From a bacterium (GTDB lineage Bacteria; Electryoneota; RPQS01): a DNA stretch of 64,000 bases. Made by a program: the position numbers and the translations under genes. Where the stretch lies: positions 186,001 through 250,000 of the forward strand of contig JADJCU010000005.1 of assembly GCA_016703065.1 (NCBI GenBank). Direction: 5' to 3'. The first letter of the stretch is position 1. Each line of letters starts with the position of its first letter. Shown piece by piece: positions 50,670 through 60,899 of this stretch. The notes below the pieces were generated by a model that worked only from the letters and a program-made list of their open reading frames with translations, was not told the origin of the DNA and did not search any database.

Positions 50670-50852
50670 TTAACTTGGCATTGGCTGCATCGTGGAAAGT
50701 ACACCCCAACTTAGCAAAGCATCCTGTTTTACATCGACCCTGATGATGATGGGTTCACGGTCTTTGGCGTAGCGCCTGAGATCGCGGAGCTGCATCTCGA
50801 CGTTCTGTTCTTTGGTCGAGACGCGGGCATAGATGGTGATGCGTTTGGTCAT
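50670..50852 (-). pseudogene. Truncated serine resolvase remnant
   Basis: 60 codons. MTKRITIYARVSTKEQ and NVEMQLRDLRRYAKDRE are the N-terminal strand, catalytic Ser and first helix of a serine resolvase, preceded by AGGAAT. Homology ends abruptly after residue about 35 and the rest (DVKQDALLSWGV...) is unrelated. The catalytic Arg region, dimerisation helix and DNA-binding domain are missing, so it cannot be active. It marks an old recombination event next to the duplicated FG-GAP genes. Confidence 0.75.
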
Positions 50853-50993
50853 GGATTCCTAATAATAAGATTATCCTAAAGAAGACAAAAAAAGTAAAGA
50901 AATCAAAGGGAGTTGACAATGCGAAAAAAGCTCCTGACATTGTACTTAGGTGCCGGGCAACTCGGATTGCAACCAACTATTAGGGAGAGATCA

Positions 50994-51092
50994 ATGCAGC
51001 GAATCTCATCGTTCATCCGATACATCGGGCGAGGGGGATTCGCCTTTTTGTGTTTGGGATACTCAGCTCAGCCGTTACATCTGATTAAATGA
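50994..51092 (+). pseudogene. Deletion scar: signal peptide fused in frame to the last residues of a T9SS cargo
   Basis: A 32-codon ORF with GGGAGAG before its ATG. It encodes a signal-peptide-like start (MQRISSFIRY, then FAFLCLGYSAQ) joined directly to PLHLIK and TGA. The DNA from about 51068 onward (tcagccgttacatctgatta...) is identical to the 3' end of both FG-GAP genes (52645 and 54225), including the intergenic ATGAAAGGGG spacer. I read it as what remains of an upstream array member after an internal deletion. Confidence 0.7.
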
Positions 51093-51103
51093 AAGGGGTT
51101 AAA

Positions 51104-52669
51104 ATGAAATACATTCTTCTATTACTTCTGGTTTCATTGGCCCATGCCCAACCCTACGAGCCGACATTTCTGTTGGATGTTACAGGAGAAGTTGGTCAAG
51201 CCATTGGTAGGTTTAATCTCCAAACACTTGGTGATCAGAATGGCGACGGATTTGATGATTTCTTAACATCGGTTGACGACCCGAACGATAATTCTGCTCT
51301 TCGTATTTATTGGGGTAGCGCTGGCCCTGCGGAGTTCATTGACTTTGGTCGCTTCGACACAACCGGCAGAGAATTTGGTTGGGTAGATGCAGCGTACGAT
51401 GCGGGTTTCACCGTTCCTGCGGGTGATTTCGACGGCGACGGTCACGGTGATATTCTTCGTGAGTTGTGCGTTTGGTATGATGGCCAGTGCCATCTGTACC
51501 CCTACCTGTTTCTCGGCGGCCCCGGAGTGTTCGATACTCTTGCCGATTGGACAGGCAATCTGACGGATATGCGGTTCACGACGAACGTTGGGGATTACAA
51601 CGGGGATGGGAAGGATGATTTTACGAAAAAGACATTGAACACGGGTTCATTCGGTTTCTATTTGGGGGGATTTCCCATTATCTAATTCTGCTGTTTGGTC
51701 ACGGTTTGACAATTACTCGCGCACATGGGTTTCGGGGATGTGAATCATGATGGCTATTCGGATTTTGGGCGGGTGATACCCTAAGCGACAGCGGTTACGT
51801 TCGTGCTGAGCTCTTTCTTGGATCTCCTGCGGCAGACTCGCTTCCAGCCTTGGTACGCGTACGTCCATCAGGCGCTGGCGGCACGTTTGAGTATTATCAT
51901 CGAATCGTGGGCGACATCAACGGCGACACATACGACGACATTATTTCTTACGTAACTTCCTTTGTTAGTGGTACGCGCAAGTATGTCTATTGGGAAGCGA
52001 AATCATGGATTTGGCAGAAGATGTTGTTTTGGAATGGGCAAATGATGATGTTCCGCTGTATGTAGCTCCGCTGGCGATATTAACGCCGATGGCTTTGACG
52101 ATTTTGCGCACTATCGGGACTATCTGGATCCCCCAACCAACAGGATTGAGGTCTGGTTAGGTGGTAATCCATTGCCTCGTACTCCGGCTTGGGTGCTGGA
52201 CGGCGAGCTTGACGGGATGAACTACCCGTATCGTATCGGCGAGGCCGGTGATTTCAATGGCGACGGGATGGATGATTGGTTCTTTTCTGCATATCACGGA
52301 CTTGAGGCGCGCGGGAGAATCATTGTGGTGTCAGGCGACCGAAACTTTGGGTTAGCGGCGGTAGAACATCCGATGCCACTACCATCTTCGTTCACAATTC
52401 ATCCGTGTTATCCCAACCCGTTCAACAGCAGCGTGACCATTCCGCTGGAGATCACGGGCGGTGGAACACAGCAGGTCACACAGTCTATCTTAAATCCGCT
52501 GGGCCAAGTGGTCTATCGGTTCGATCAAAAATCGTTCACGCCCGGCACGCATCTGCTGCGCTGGAACGGCGTGTCAAATAGCGCTATGCAGGTTGCTACG
52601 GGGACATATTTTCTGCAAGCGCACTCACAGTATCAAAATTCGGTTCAGCCGTTACATCTGATTAAATGA
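51104..52669 (+). pseudogene. FG-GAP repeat T9SS cargo, copy A (five indels relative to copy B)
   Basis: About 520 codons after repair. Start MKYILLLLLVSLAHAQ (ATG 51104, preceded by AAAGGGG). Same design as copy B: FG-GAP-like repeats (GDFDGDGHGDILR, GDYNGDGKDDF, GDINGDTYDDIIS) and a C-terminal YPNPFNSSVTIPLEI sorting domain ending PLHLIK. Against copy B the reading frame is broken by G6 instead of G5 (51664-51669) and by single deletions near 51718, 51779, 51992 and 52072. Several hundred bases in the middle (about 51785-52070) are otherwise almost identical to 53362-53650, while the ends have diverged. It is either decaying after gene conversion or miscalled. Confidence 0.75.
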
Positions 52670-52680
52670 AAGGGGTTAAA

Positions 52681-54249
52681 ATGAAATACATCATTCTATT
52701 GCTGCTGGTTTCATTGGCTCATGCGCAACCTTACGAGCCGACATTTTCGTTAGATGTTACAGGAGAGATAAACCAACATTTGGGGTTTAGCGGGTTACAA
52801 GCTCTCGGTGATCAAGATGGGGACGGATATGATGACATTATTACGTACTTGAGTAGTGGTGAAGACACACCCGGACTGAGAATCTACTACGGAAACAACA
52901 GCGGGCAAATAGAATACACAGAATTCGGTCGATATCCTCCAACGGAATATACGTATGGCTGGGGAGATGCAGCTTTTGATGCGGGATTTACGATTCCTGC
53001 GGGAGATGTGAACGGTGACGGTTATGCCGATATCATGCGTGACTTATGTGTCTACGACTTCGATTGCGAGTTTCATACAGTTTTTTTCTTAGGCGGCCCC
53101 GGTGTGTTTGACACGCTTGCGGACTGGATTGGTGATGCAACGGACATGTTATTCACGACGAACGTGGGGGATTACAACGGGGATGGGAAGGATGATTTTA
53201 CGAAACGGACACTGAACACAGGTTCATTCGGCTTCTATTTGGGGGATTTCCCATTATCTAATTCTGCTGTTTGGTCACGGTTTGACAATTACTCTGCTCA
53301 CATGGGTTTCGGCGATGTGAATCACGACGGATATTCGGATTTTGGGCGGGTGATACTCCTAAGCGACAGCGGTTACGTTCGTGCTGAGCTCTTTCTTGGG
53401 TCTCCTGCGGCAGACTCGCTTCCAGCCTTGGTACGCGTACGTCCATCAGGCGCTGGCGGCACGTTTGAGTATTATCATCGAATCGTGGGCGACATCAACG
53501 GCGACACATACGACGACATTATTTCTTACGTAACTTCCTTTGTTAGTGGTACGCGCAAGTATGTCTATTGGGGAAGCGAAATCATGGATTTGGCAGAAGA
53601 TGTTGTTTTGGAATGGGCAAATGATGATGTTCCGCTGTATGTAGCTCCGCTGGGCGATATTAACGCCGATGGCTTCGACGATTTTGCTCACTATCGGGAC
53701 TATCTGGATCCCCCAACGAACAGGATTGAGGTCTGGCTGGGCGGCAACCCTTTGCCAACGACTCCTGCGTGGGTGCTGGACGGTGCTCTTGACGGAATGA
53801 ACTATCCCTATCGCATCGGACAGGCTGGTGATTTCAACGGCGATGGGATTGACGATTGGTTCTTCTCGACTTACCACGGACTGGAAGCACGAGGAAGAAT
53901 CATTGTAGTCGCGGGGGATCGGGACTTTGGCCTGCCCGTGAATGAGCATCCCGTCGTCACACCTACATCATTCATCCTTCATCCGTGTTATCCCAATCCT
54001 TTCAACAGTAATGTGACGATTCCGCTGGAAATTACCGGCGGTGGAATGCAGCAAGTCACACTGTCGATCTTAAACCCGTTGGGCCAAGTGGTCTATCAGT
54101 TCGATCAAGAATCGTTCACTCCCGGCGCGCATCTGCTGCGCTGGAACGCAACTTCCAGTAGCGGAAGAGCTGTTGCCTCCGGCACATATTTTCTGCAAGC
54201 GCACTCACAATATCAAAATTCGGTTCAGCCGTTACATCTGATTAAATGA
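52681..54249 (+). CDS. FG-GAP repeat T9SS cargo, copy B (intact)
   Basis: About 522 aa from ATG 52681 (SD AAAGGGG; an ATG at 52666 overlaps the stop of copy A). Signal peptide MKYIILLLLVSLAHAQ. At least six Asp-rich calcium-binding-like FG-GAP/integrin-type loops follow: DQDGDGYDDI, DVNGDGYADI, DYNGDGKDDF, DVNHDGYSDF, DINGDTYDDI, DINADGFDDF and DFNGDGIDDW. The sorting domain is HPCYPNPFNSNVTIPLEI. Such repeats fold as a beta-propeller, here probably secreted by T9SS for adhesion or matrix contact. The gene follows copy A with the same 12-base spacer that precedes copy A. Confidence 0.85.
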   Translation: MKYIILLLLVSLAHAQPYEPTFSLDVTGEINQHLGFSGLQALGDQDGDGYDDIITYLSSGEDTPGLRIYYGNNSGQIEYTEFGRYPPTEYTYGWGDAAFDAGFTIPAGDVNGDGYADIMRDLCVYDFDCEFHTVFFLGGPGVFDTLADWIGDATDMLFTTNVGDYNGDGKDDFTKRTLNTGSFGFYLGDFPLSNSAVWSRFDNYSAHMGFGDVNHDGYSDFGRVILLSDSGYVRAELFLGSPAADSLPALVRVRPSGAGGTFEYYHRIVGDINGDTYDDIISYVTSFVSGTRKYVYWGSEIMDLAEDVVLEWANDDVPLYVAPLGDINADGFDDFAHYRDYLDPPTNRIEVWLGGNPLPTTPAWVLDGALDGMNYPYRIGQAGDFNGDGIDDWFFSTYHGLEARGRIIVVAGDRDFGLPVNEHPVVTPTSFILHPCYPNPFNSNVTIPLEITGGGMQQVTLSILNPLGQVVYQFDQESFTPGAHLLRWNATSSSGRAVASGTYFLQAHSQYQNSVQPLHLIK

Positions 54250-54261
54250 AAGGGAATAGGA

Positions 54262-57200
54262 ATGAAACGCACCCGGATTCAGAGTATCATCAGAGTATTT
54301 TTCTGTTTCGTGTTCAGTCTATGCTTGTTGAACGGCGCGGCATGGACGCGTCCGACTTCGGATTTTCCGATTGGGTTGCTTTACACACCTCTGGGAGCTG
54401 GACGCCCGCACGGGATTGACCAGATAAGTTCGGTTTATGATTCCGCGATTCAAAATTTTATGGGCGGGAATCCGGCCAGCGGGTATCAATTCATCTTTGA
54501 TTCACTCAACGTGAACCTTGGGGTAGGTGACTGGATGACAGCACAGCACATGCGGGATATAAGACGTGACGTCCCCGAAATGCGTCTGATGCCGGATGTT
54601 GTGCAGCCGGAATCGCTCATGCTCTATATCTGGGCGCCGTACTACGCATACAAAGTTGGTATGTCAGATCAAGATTTTGTGAATCATCGAGATCGTAGAG
54701 CAGAAGCAGACGTGAGCGCTTTTGTCAACACGCTGTATTCCCAGTATCACCACGATGGAATCTTTGTGCCGGACAGCGCGGTCGTGACGGGGGACGAGGG
54801 ACTAGTCACTGTCAGCATTGATCCTTTCGAGCAAGAATGGATGCTTTATGCAGATTCGGCGAACGGGGACAGTGCGGGATGGCTGCTGCATCCGTATACG
54901 AACGCGAATGACGACGTCTTCCCGACGCATGGCGTGGTCTGGCTGAATCCGGGAAATAGTTCGCATATGCTCTGGCGCGGGGCGACATGGGGACTCAATG
55001 CGGATACGACGTTTGATCCGATTGATTTTCATATTAGACTCAAAGCAAAGTATCTCGACGATTCTCCAAGCGACACGGTTTGTATCGTTTGGTTGAATAT
55101 GTTCACTGTGAACAATCTTGCAAGTGACACATACCCGAGATGGCATTCCGGGGCAGGGAATGACTGCGCGGATTGGAGTAGAATAGAGACCGTCACGCAT
55201 CAGTCTATGGCGGCGTGGAACTCTTCGGTTTACCCATGTTCAGAGGGTGGGAATGACAGGGGCTACTATGTCTTTACGAAGGCGGATTTTGACAGCGTAG
55301 AGAATGACCTGCGTTGGACCTCCAAAGGCACAATTCCGATGGATTTCGGACTGCAGCGCCACATTGAATTCGCCATCTGGTGGCCGGGGCAGAATGCCTG
55401 CTACATTGACTCGCTGGAAATCTACTCGGAACATGCGGAGCGGTTGTTGAATCTCGACGGACAAACCCCAACTGTACTTAGTGAGGTTACTTCGGCATTA
55501 CGGAACTATTGGAACGAATGTGGTGGTCCGGGACTCTTCTTGATGGACGAGATTACACCCAACTACTACCGCAGCGTTCAAGCGATCAATCAGGCTATCG
55601 GTGGGGGTATCGTAACTAATGACTATGGCGATACCAACTGGGCAAAGAACTCAACGAATGAAGTTGTTGGATCACGAATATCCACGCCAGATCGGTTTCT
55701 GCCTCACAGCCAGTCCAATCTTGAGTATGAAGTATATAACAGCGGCCAGAACGAATTTGCGAGTAACGATGGCAATGCTCGCTGGAACTGGTGGCACACT
55801 GGGTGGCCAAGAGTTCATCCAGATTATCTGTCTGAACTGCCGATCGGTGCCGGTACTGCGGGCTTTGAGCGAGAGTACGGGGAAATGCGGGTTGATTCTG
55901 GCGATCCGGCACGCCTTAGCCTGCAGGCGTATTGGGATGTCGGTAATGACAACCGACGCTTCTATAGTTACTTTCATGGGATCAACGAGCTGGATCAATC
56001 TACGCCATTGGGTGGAGATCGAGATTCTCTAGTAGCGTTTTCGCAGATCGGCTTTGGATATGCATTGGCCCCGTTGCAGAATGGTCGAGACAATATGGCA
56101 CACCACACATACCCTACATCAATTGCAGTTGGACGCAGTGGGGCGGGTGGTCAATCGATTTGGATAGTGACGAGAGTTATTTGTACAAAAAAGAGCCTAA
56201 ATCAGTGCGGTTCTGTTTCGCCGGAATCAATCTTTGCTTTGGAGCAAAAGGGATCATCTGGTCCACCGGCGATGCTTACATTCGCCAAACCGCAGCTCCT
56301 GGGCCCCTGCAATTCAAGCTGCGTAGCACCGGTCGCGATCTGGCCAAGGTCAATGCAGCAATTGACTCAGTAGGGAAGTATCTGCAAGCGTGTCAATGGC
56401 TGGGAACATTCTGCACTTCGGAGTACCAACAAGTCCATGATTATCCTGACATGCTGGCTGGCAGCATCGCGATTGATACGGTGTACACACGATGGAGCGA
56501 CACTCCATTGCTGACGTGGCACAACGAAGCCGCAGATTCAACCTACATTCAGGTTGGTGTTTTTGGAGCACCTAACGGTTGAAGCGACGAACTCTATCTT
56601 CTGCTTGTTAATCGACGCTGCAGACCGACTGAGAATAGAAGAGTCTACGCCACACTAGACATGCCGCAAGTATCCACCGAATATCGCTGCGAGTTTGTGC
56701 GCGGGGATTCAAGCTGGGTAGTTACGACAGACGCAAACGGCAAGACCAATTTCATGGTTACGCTCCTGCCAGGTGAATTTGAGCTATTTCATATCCTGCC
56801 CAACACCGACCTGATCATTTCTGGGGTTGCGGATACACTCTATGCTCCGTATCAACTCAACCGCAACATACGGATCCGTAACGGCGGTTCGCTGACGATT
56901 TTGCCCGATACCACACTGAGTGGTGGCGACACGGCAGTGGTTACGTGCTGGCATGGGAAAGGGATCTACTTGGATCAAGGAGTCGACAATGAGCTTAACA
57001 TTTTGGGCTCTGACTCCAACGCAATAAAGTTTAGGTCACTAAGTGGGACGCTAGATCCGAGCACCCGTTGGGTTGGCATAAAAGCGACGAGCGGGAGCTC
57101 ATCTGATACGATTCTGGTTCAGAATGCAGCTATCGAGGATGCTCTCATCGGAATCTCGGCAACTGCTACAAATAGCAAGATCAAAGCAGAAAACAGCGCA

Positions 57201-60200
57201 TTTAGATATGGAATAGCTGGAATCTACTTGACTGGTTTTGCACATCTCTCGATGGACAGCTGTGACGTACGACATTTTGATGCCGGGATACTCGCTTCTA
57301 ACGGCGCACTCGTTGATTTGGTCAACTCGAAGATAAACGAGAATGGCACGGGTATGAAACTACTGACCGGGGTAACGGCAAGTGTACATACTACGGAGTT
57401 CAGCAATAACCAGTCAGGCGGCACGTACGGAGAACGGGGACTTCTTGCTGAGGATTCGCGTCTCATGTTGACCTGTGCAAAAGTGACCAATAACACCGGT
57501 AACGGGCTTGAGATGATTGGCGGAGAACTTCAGATAGCAGATTTCGATCCTGACTCATCAATCACAGACCGATTCGGGGGTAATTGGTTTATGAACAACG
57601 AGCTCAACGAATTATGCCTTGATGGGCCAACAACCATTTGGGTGACGGAGGGCTACAATTGGATTCTTGACAGCACCGGAGGAGACTCGGAACCGTGGGT
57701 CACCTACAAAGTTGATTCATCTGATGCCCCTACAACAGACTGGAGCGGCAATTACTGGGGTGGCTTGGATAGCAATTCGACCATTGGTCAACACTTTGAA
57801 TTCGTGCACAATTTTGAGAATCCAGAACTTGTGGTGTTTGAGCCAGCAATAGCTAGCCCCCCTGAATTCTGCGAATTGACAAACAATACACCTGGGGTAG
57901 ATCACTGCATAAACGCAGCAATTGTACAGGAGCTTACACCCGATTTGTCGAGTGCTTCACTTTCCTATCAAAGTGTCATAACATCAGGGACAGCGTCATG
58001 TGTCAAACTTCCCGCCGTCCATGGCCTTTTAAGAGTTAATCACTTGAACGGCACGGCCAACACATCAACAATGGCCTTTTTGGCAGCGATACGCGATACT
58101 ACAAGTGACGCAAAAACCTATCATGCTGCCGAGATGGGAATCGCTTTGATGCTCTGCGAAAGCTTTGGCAATACTGACAGCGCTAAAGTTGTCTATCAAG
58201 AGATCATCGACAGCGCGGGCAGTGACATCTATCGCAAGATTGATGGACAGGTTGGTATGCTGATGGTCGAGATGCGAGAAGAGGAAGCCGATACTGTTGA
58301 TGGGCTAACCGTTGAAGAGATGACGTTTTTCATGGACTCGCTCGATCAAATTCTTGGCCAACGATTTGTCTGGACGCAATACGAAATCACGGACAGTGTA
58401 GTGATGTATGCTCCGGCGCGGGTAGACAGCATAATCAACGTGCGCGAAGGTGGTGTCTTGACAATCCTGCCGCACCCCGGTTACAAAAACCCTGTGATTG
58501 AGTTCGTGGATCACGGCGCGATCAAGATTTTTGGGTTCGACACCACCAAGGCCAAAGGTAAGCTCTATGTGACAGGGGAACCTGACAGCCGGATCACCTT
58601 GCATTGGGAAGATTCGACGGGAAACCGTAATATCTATTCCAATCGTGGATTTGTGAAACTAAAGAACGCAGATTTCTACGGCGAGGGATTTGCAAGCCAT
58701 TCGTGGGACCCTATTAATTCCGGACGTGCAGTATTTCAAGCGGACAGTTGCACATTCAATCTGTTTGACGAAGGCGTTTCAGTTCGCGGCGTGGATACGA
58801 CTAGTTACGTGCGAAATTGTACGTTCTCGCGATTGGGTGGTAGTTACATGTATTATGGAGTAAACGCGGCTTTGATCATCATCCACGCTGACCAGTTCAA
58901 AGCTGAGGACTGCGTTTTCGAAGAAAACATCGGAACTGGAATTCAATTAGCTTTGAGCGAAGACGTTTTGATTAAGAACTGTGTCGTGCGTAACGGCGTG
59001 ATGTATGGTATTCTTGGCGGGTCGACAGGTGGAGGAAACTGTCGCTTCGAGTGTTGCACCGTCGAAAGCAACGGAGATACGCTGCCTGAAATGTTTACGT
59101 ACGGTTTACTTTTCGATCTGGTTGGAGGTCATAATAGTTTTGCAGACAGTTCCGGCCCACTGATTAAGTCAGTGGATCCGTCATATATTGATTTGGAGAA
59201 TGGCGAGAACTACTTTGAAGTGTGGGACGATGGCCGCTATATCCAATCCGGCGATACGAATGATACGTGGGACATTACGTGGAACACCTGGAGTCCCGTG
59301 ATGCCCGGCGACAGCAATTTCTACGACTATTTGTGGCCAGCAACACCTGCGAAGTGGACTGTAGATTCTTCGTTGACGGAGTTCCTGACTTGCGGTGAGT
59401 CTGCCGCATCATCTATCGGTGGTGGAAGCTGGCTGGTCGTGGATGAGGGCGAACAAGTCTCCGGCACGATGTCGACAGAAAATGACGGCGATAGTGATAT
59501 CGTTGCGCTCGCTCATGAAGTGACCAAAGGTCCTGCTCGAAAGCAGATAGCAACTAAATCCAAGAAGTCTTCACCGGACTATACCACAAAGAGCACCGGG
59601 TCTGCCTTTGCCACACGCAAGCAATCCAAGCTAGCAAAACTGGAGCGGCACAATCGTGAACTTGCTGCATGGCGAGCGGTACGGAAAACAGAAAGAGGTT
59701 CAAGTGCCGCGCGTGCGGCGATGCAGTTCCTAACGGAGAATCAGGGCTCAGAATTCACACCCGCAGCTCTGGGGATTGTTTCCGGAGCGGCGCGTAACGG
59801 ATCGGCGATTCAAGTGAGCACCTACCTGCGCAAGTTCGCCGATGAAACACGGGATAAACCGTTGAAGAATCTCGCGCAGCGTTTGTCATGGCAGGCTCTT
59901 GCCAATGAAGGCAAGCCCGCGGAAGGGCTGGCCGGACTTGAGAATATGATGTCAAATGCCGCAACGCCACGTGACTCAGTGATGGCTTTGCTGGATGCCA
60001 TGCAACTCTATTCCGATTTCTTCTACACCGGGACATTGCAAGCCAAGCACTCGCAGGTCGTTGTTACGGATCCATACGATCTCGCTCACAAAACTCTTAT
60101 GCTTGTGACACGACTTGACGATCCTGAATTGGGTGCATCAGACAACGATCCGGCGATCCCAACCAAGTATACTCTCTACCAAAACTACCCGAATCCGTTC

Positions 60201-60440
60201 AATCCGAGCACCGAGATTCGTTTTGACCTACCAGAAGCAATCCGAGTTGAATTGAAAATCTTCAACATCCTCGGCCAAGAAGTTGCCACACTGGTTGATG
60301 ATGTTCGAAGCGCAGGTGCGTATCAGATACTATGGGATGGCAAAAACGCAGGCGGATTGAGTGTTGCTTCTGGTGTCTATGTCTATCAGATCAAAGCTGG
60401 AAACTTCCAGGATGCTAAGAAGATGGTGCTGCTGAGATAG
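54262..60440 (+). CDS. Giant secreted double beta-helix protein with T9SS sorting domain (one frameshift, one in-frame stop)
   Basis: About 2059 aa after repair. Signal peptide residues 1-30 (FFCFVFSLCLLNGAAW). The N-terminal ~600 residues match no family I recognise; they contain GPGLFLMDEITPNYY and many aromatic residues and could be a sugar-active or sugar-binding module. The frame shifts near 56150 (missing G; repair gives AGWSIDLDSDESY). The shifted frame meets TGA at 56580-56582 and reads on in the same frame as SDELYLLLVNRRC into the ATG-56661 ORF. A right-handed beta-helix spans about 56820-57600, helical repeats about 57900-58330, a second beta-helix about 58400-59130, and a Lys/Ser/Ala-rich linker about 59500-59740. 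The sorting domain is YPNPFNPSTEIRFDL. Function unknown. Confidence 0.75.
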
Positions 60441-60464
60441 CCCTATCAACATGACAGAATAACA

Positions 60465-60493
60465 AAGGCCCCGGCGAAGATCGTCGGGGCCTT
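60465..60493 (+). terminator. Terminator of the giant secreted gene
   Basis: AAGGCCCCG / CGGGGCCTT stem (9 bp, interior GCGAAGATCGT) 25 bases after the stop, followed by GTATTTGTT. Confidence 0.8.
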
Positions 60494-60899
60494 GTATTTG
60501 TTACCCAATTTTGGTACTAAGAGAATTCAGGCCTACAGGGGGCTTTTAGTCGGCGCTAGGCAACTGACCGCTATGGAAAATCAACCCCTTAGGCCGCCTG
60601 CACCCCAAAAGTTTCCCCAAGATTAGGCAAATCAACCCCTTCCGCTGTAACCAAGTTGTGTCTAAGTGTGGCCACGAAGGCCAGCCAAGTAAGTAAAGGC
60701 CGCAAGTGCAACCACTCGCGGCCTTTTTTTGCCCACGCATTAGGATTCATAAAAAGCCCCTGACAGAACGCTGTCAGGGGCTCGCCTTTCTCACATCTCA
60801 CTACTTCGACGCCGCCGAAACACGCCTGTTCGGCTCCCCACGTGGCGCTATTTATCTTCGGGAGCCAACGCGAACGGGCCTGCCGTGGTACGTCCTTCC
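60494..60899. other. Gene-free region with two opposing terminators
   Basis: About 400 bases with no protein gene. It holds a 13-bp direct repeat AAATCAACCCCTT (60578-60590 and 60629-60641). A plus-strand terminator (AAGGCCGC... GCGGCC then T7, 60697-60728) follows. A minus-strand terminator for the transporter (AGCCCCTGACAG CGTT CTGTCAGGGGCT then TTTT on the minus strand, 60751-60782) comes next. The plus-strand terminator has no gene directly in front of it. Confidence 0.65.
60751..60782 (-). terminator. Terminator of the POT transporter gene
   Basis: A perfect 12-bp stem with loop CGTT, followed by TTTTT on the minus strand. Confidence 0.92.

Noticed and set aside
50409..50714. Plus-strand ORF of 101 codons over the self-complementary segment
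   Set aside because: The sequence is dominated by the inverted repeats and looks non-coding; no start signal is seen.
56580..56582. Reassigned TGA codon
   Set aside because: Other intact genes in the window stop at TGA with sensible C-termini, so a global recoding does not fit.
60578..60641. Two AAATCAACCCCTT copies as an element boundary
   Set aside because: They are only 51 bases apart with no gene or inverted repeat between them.
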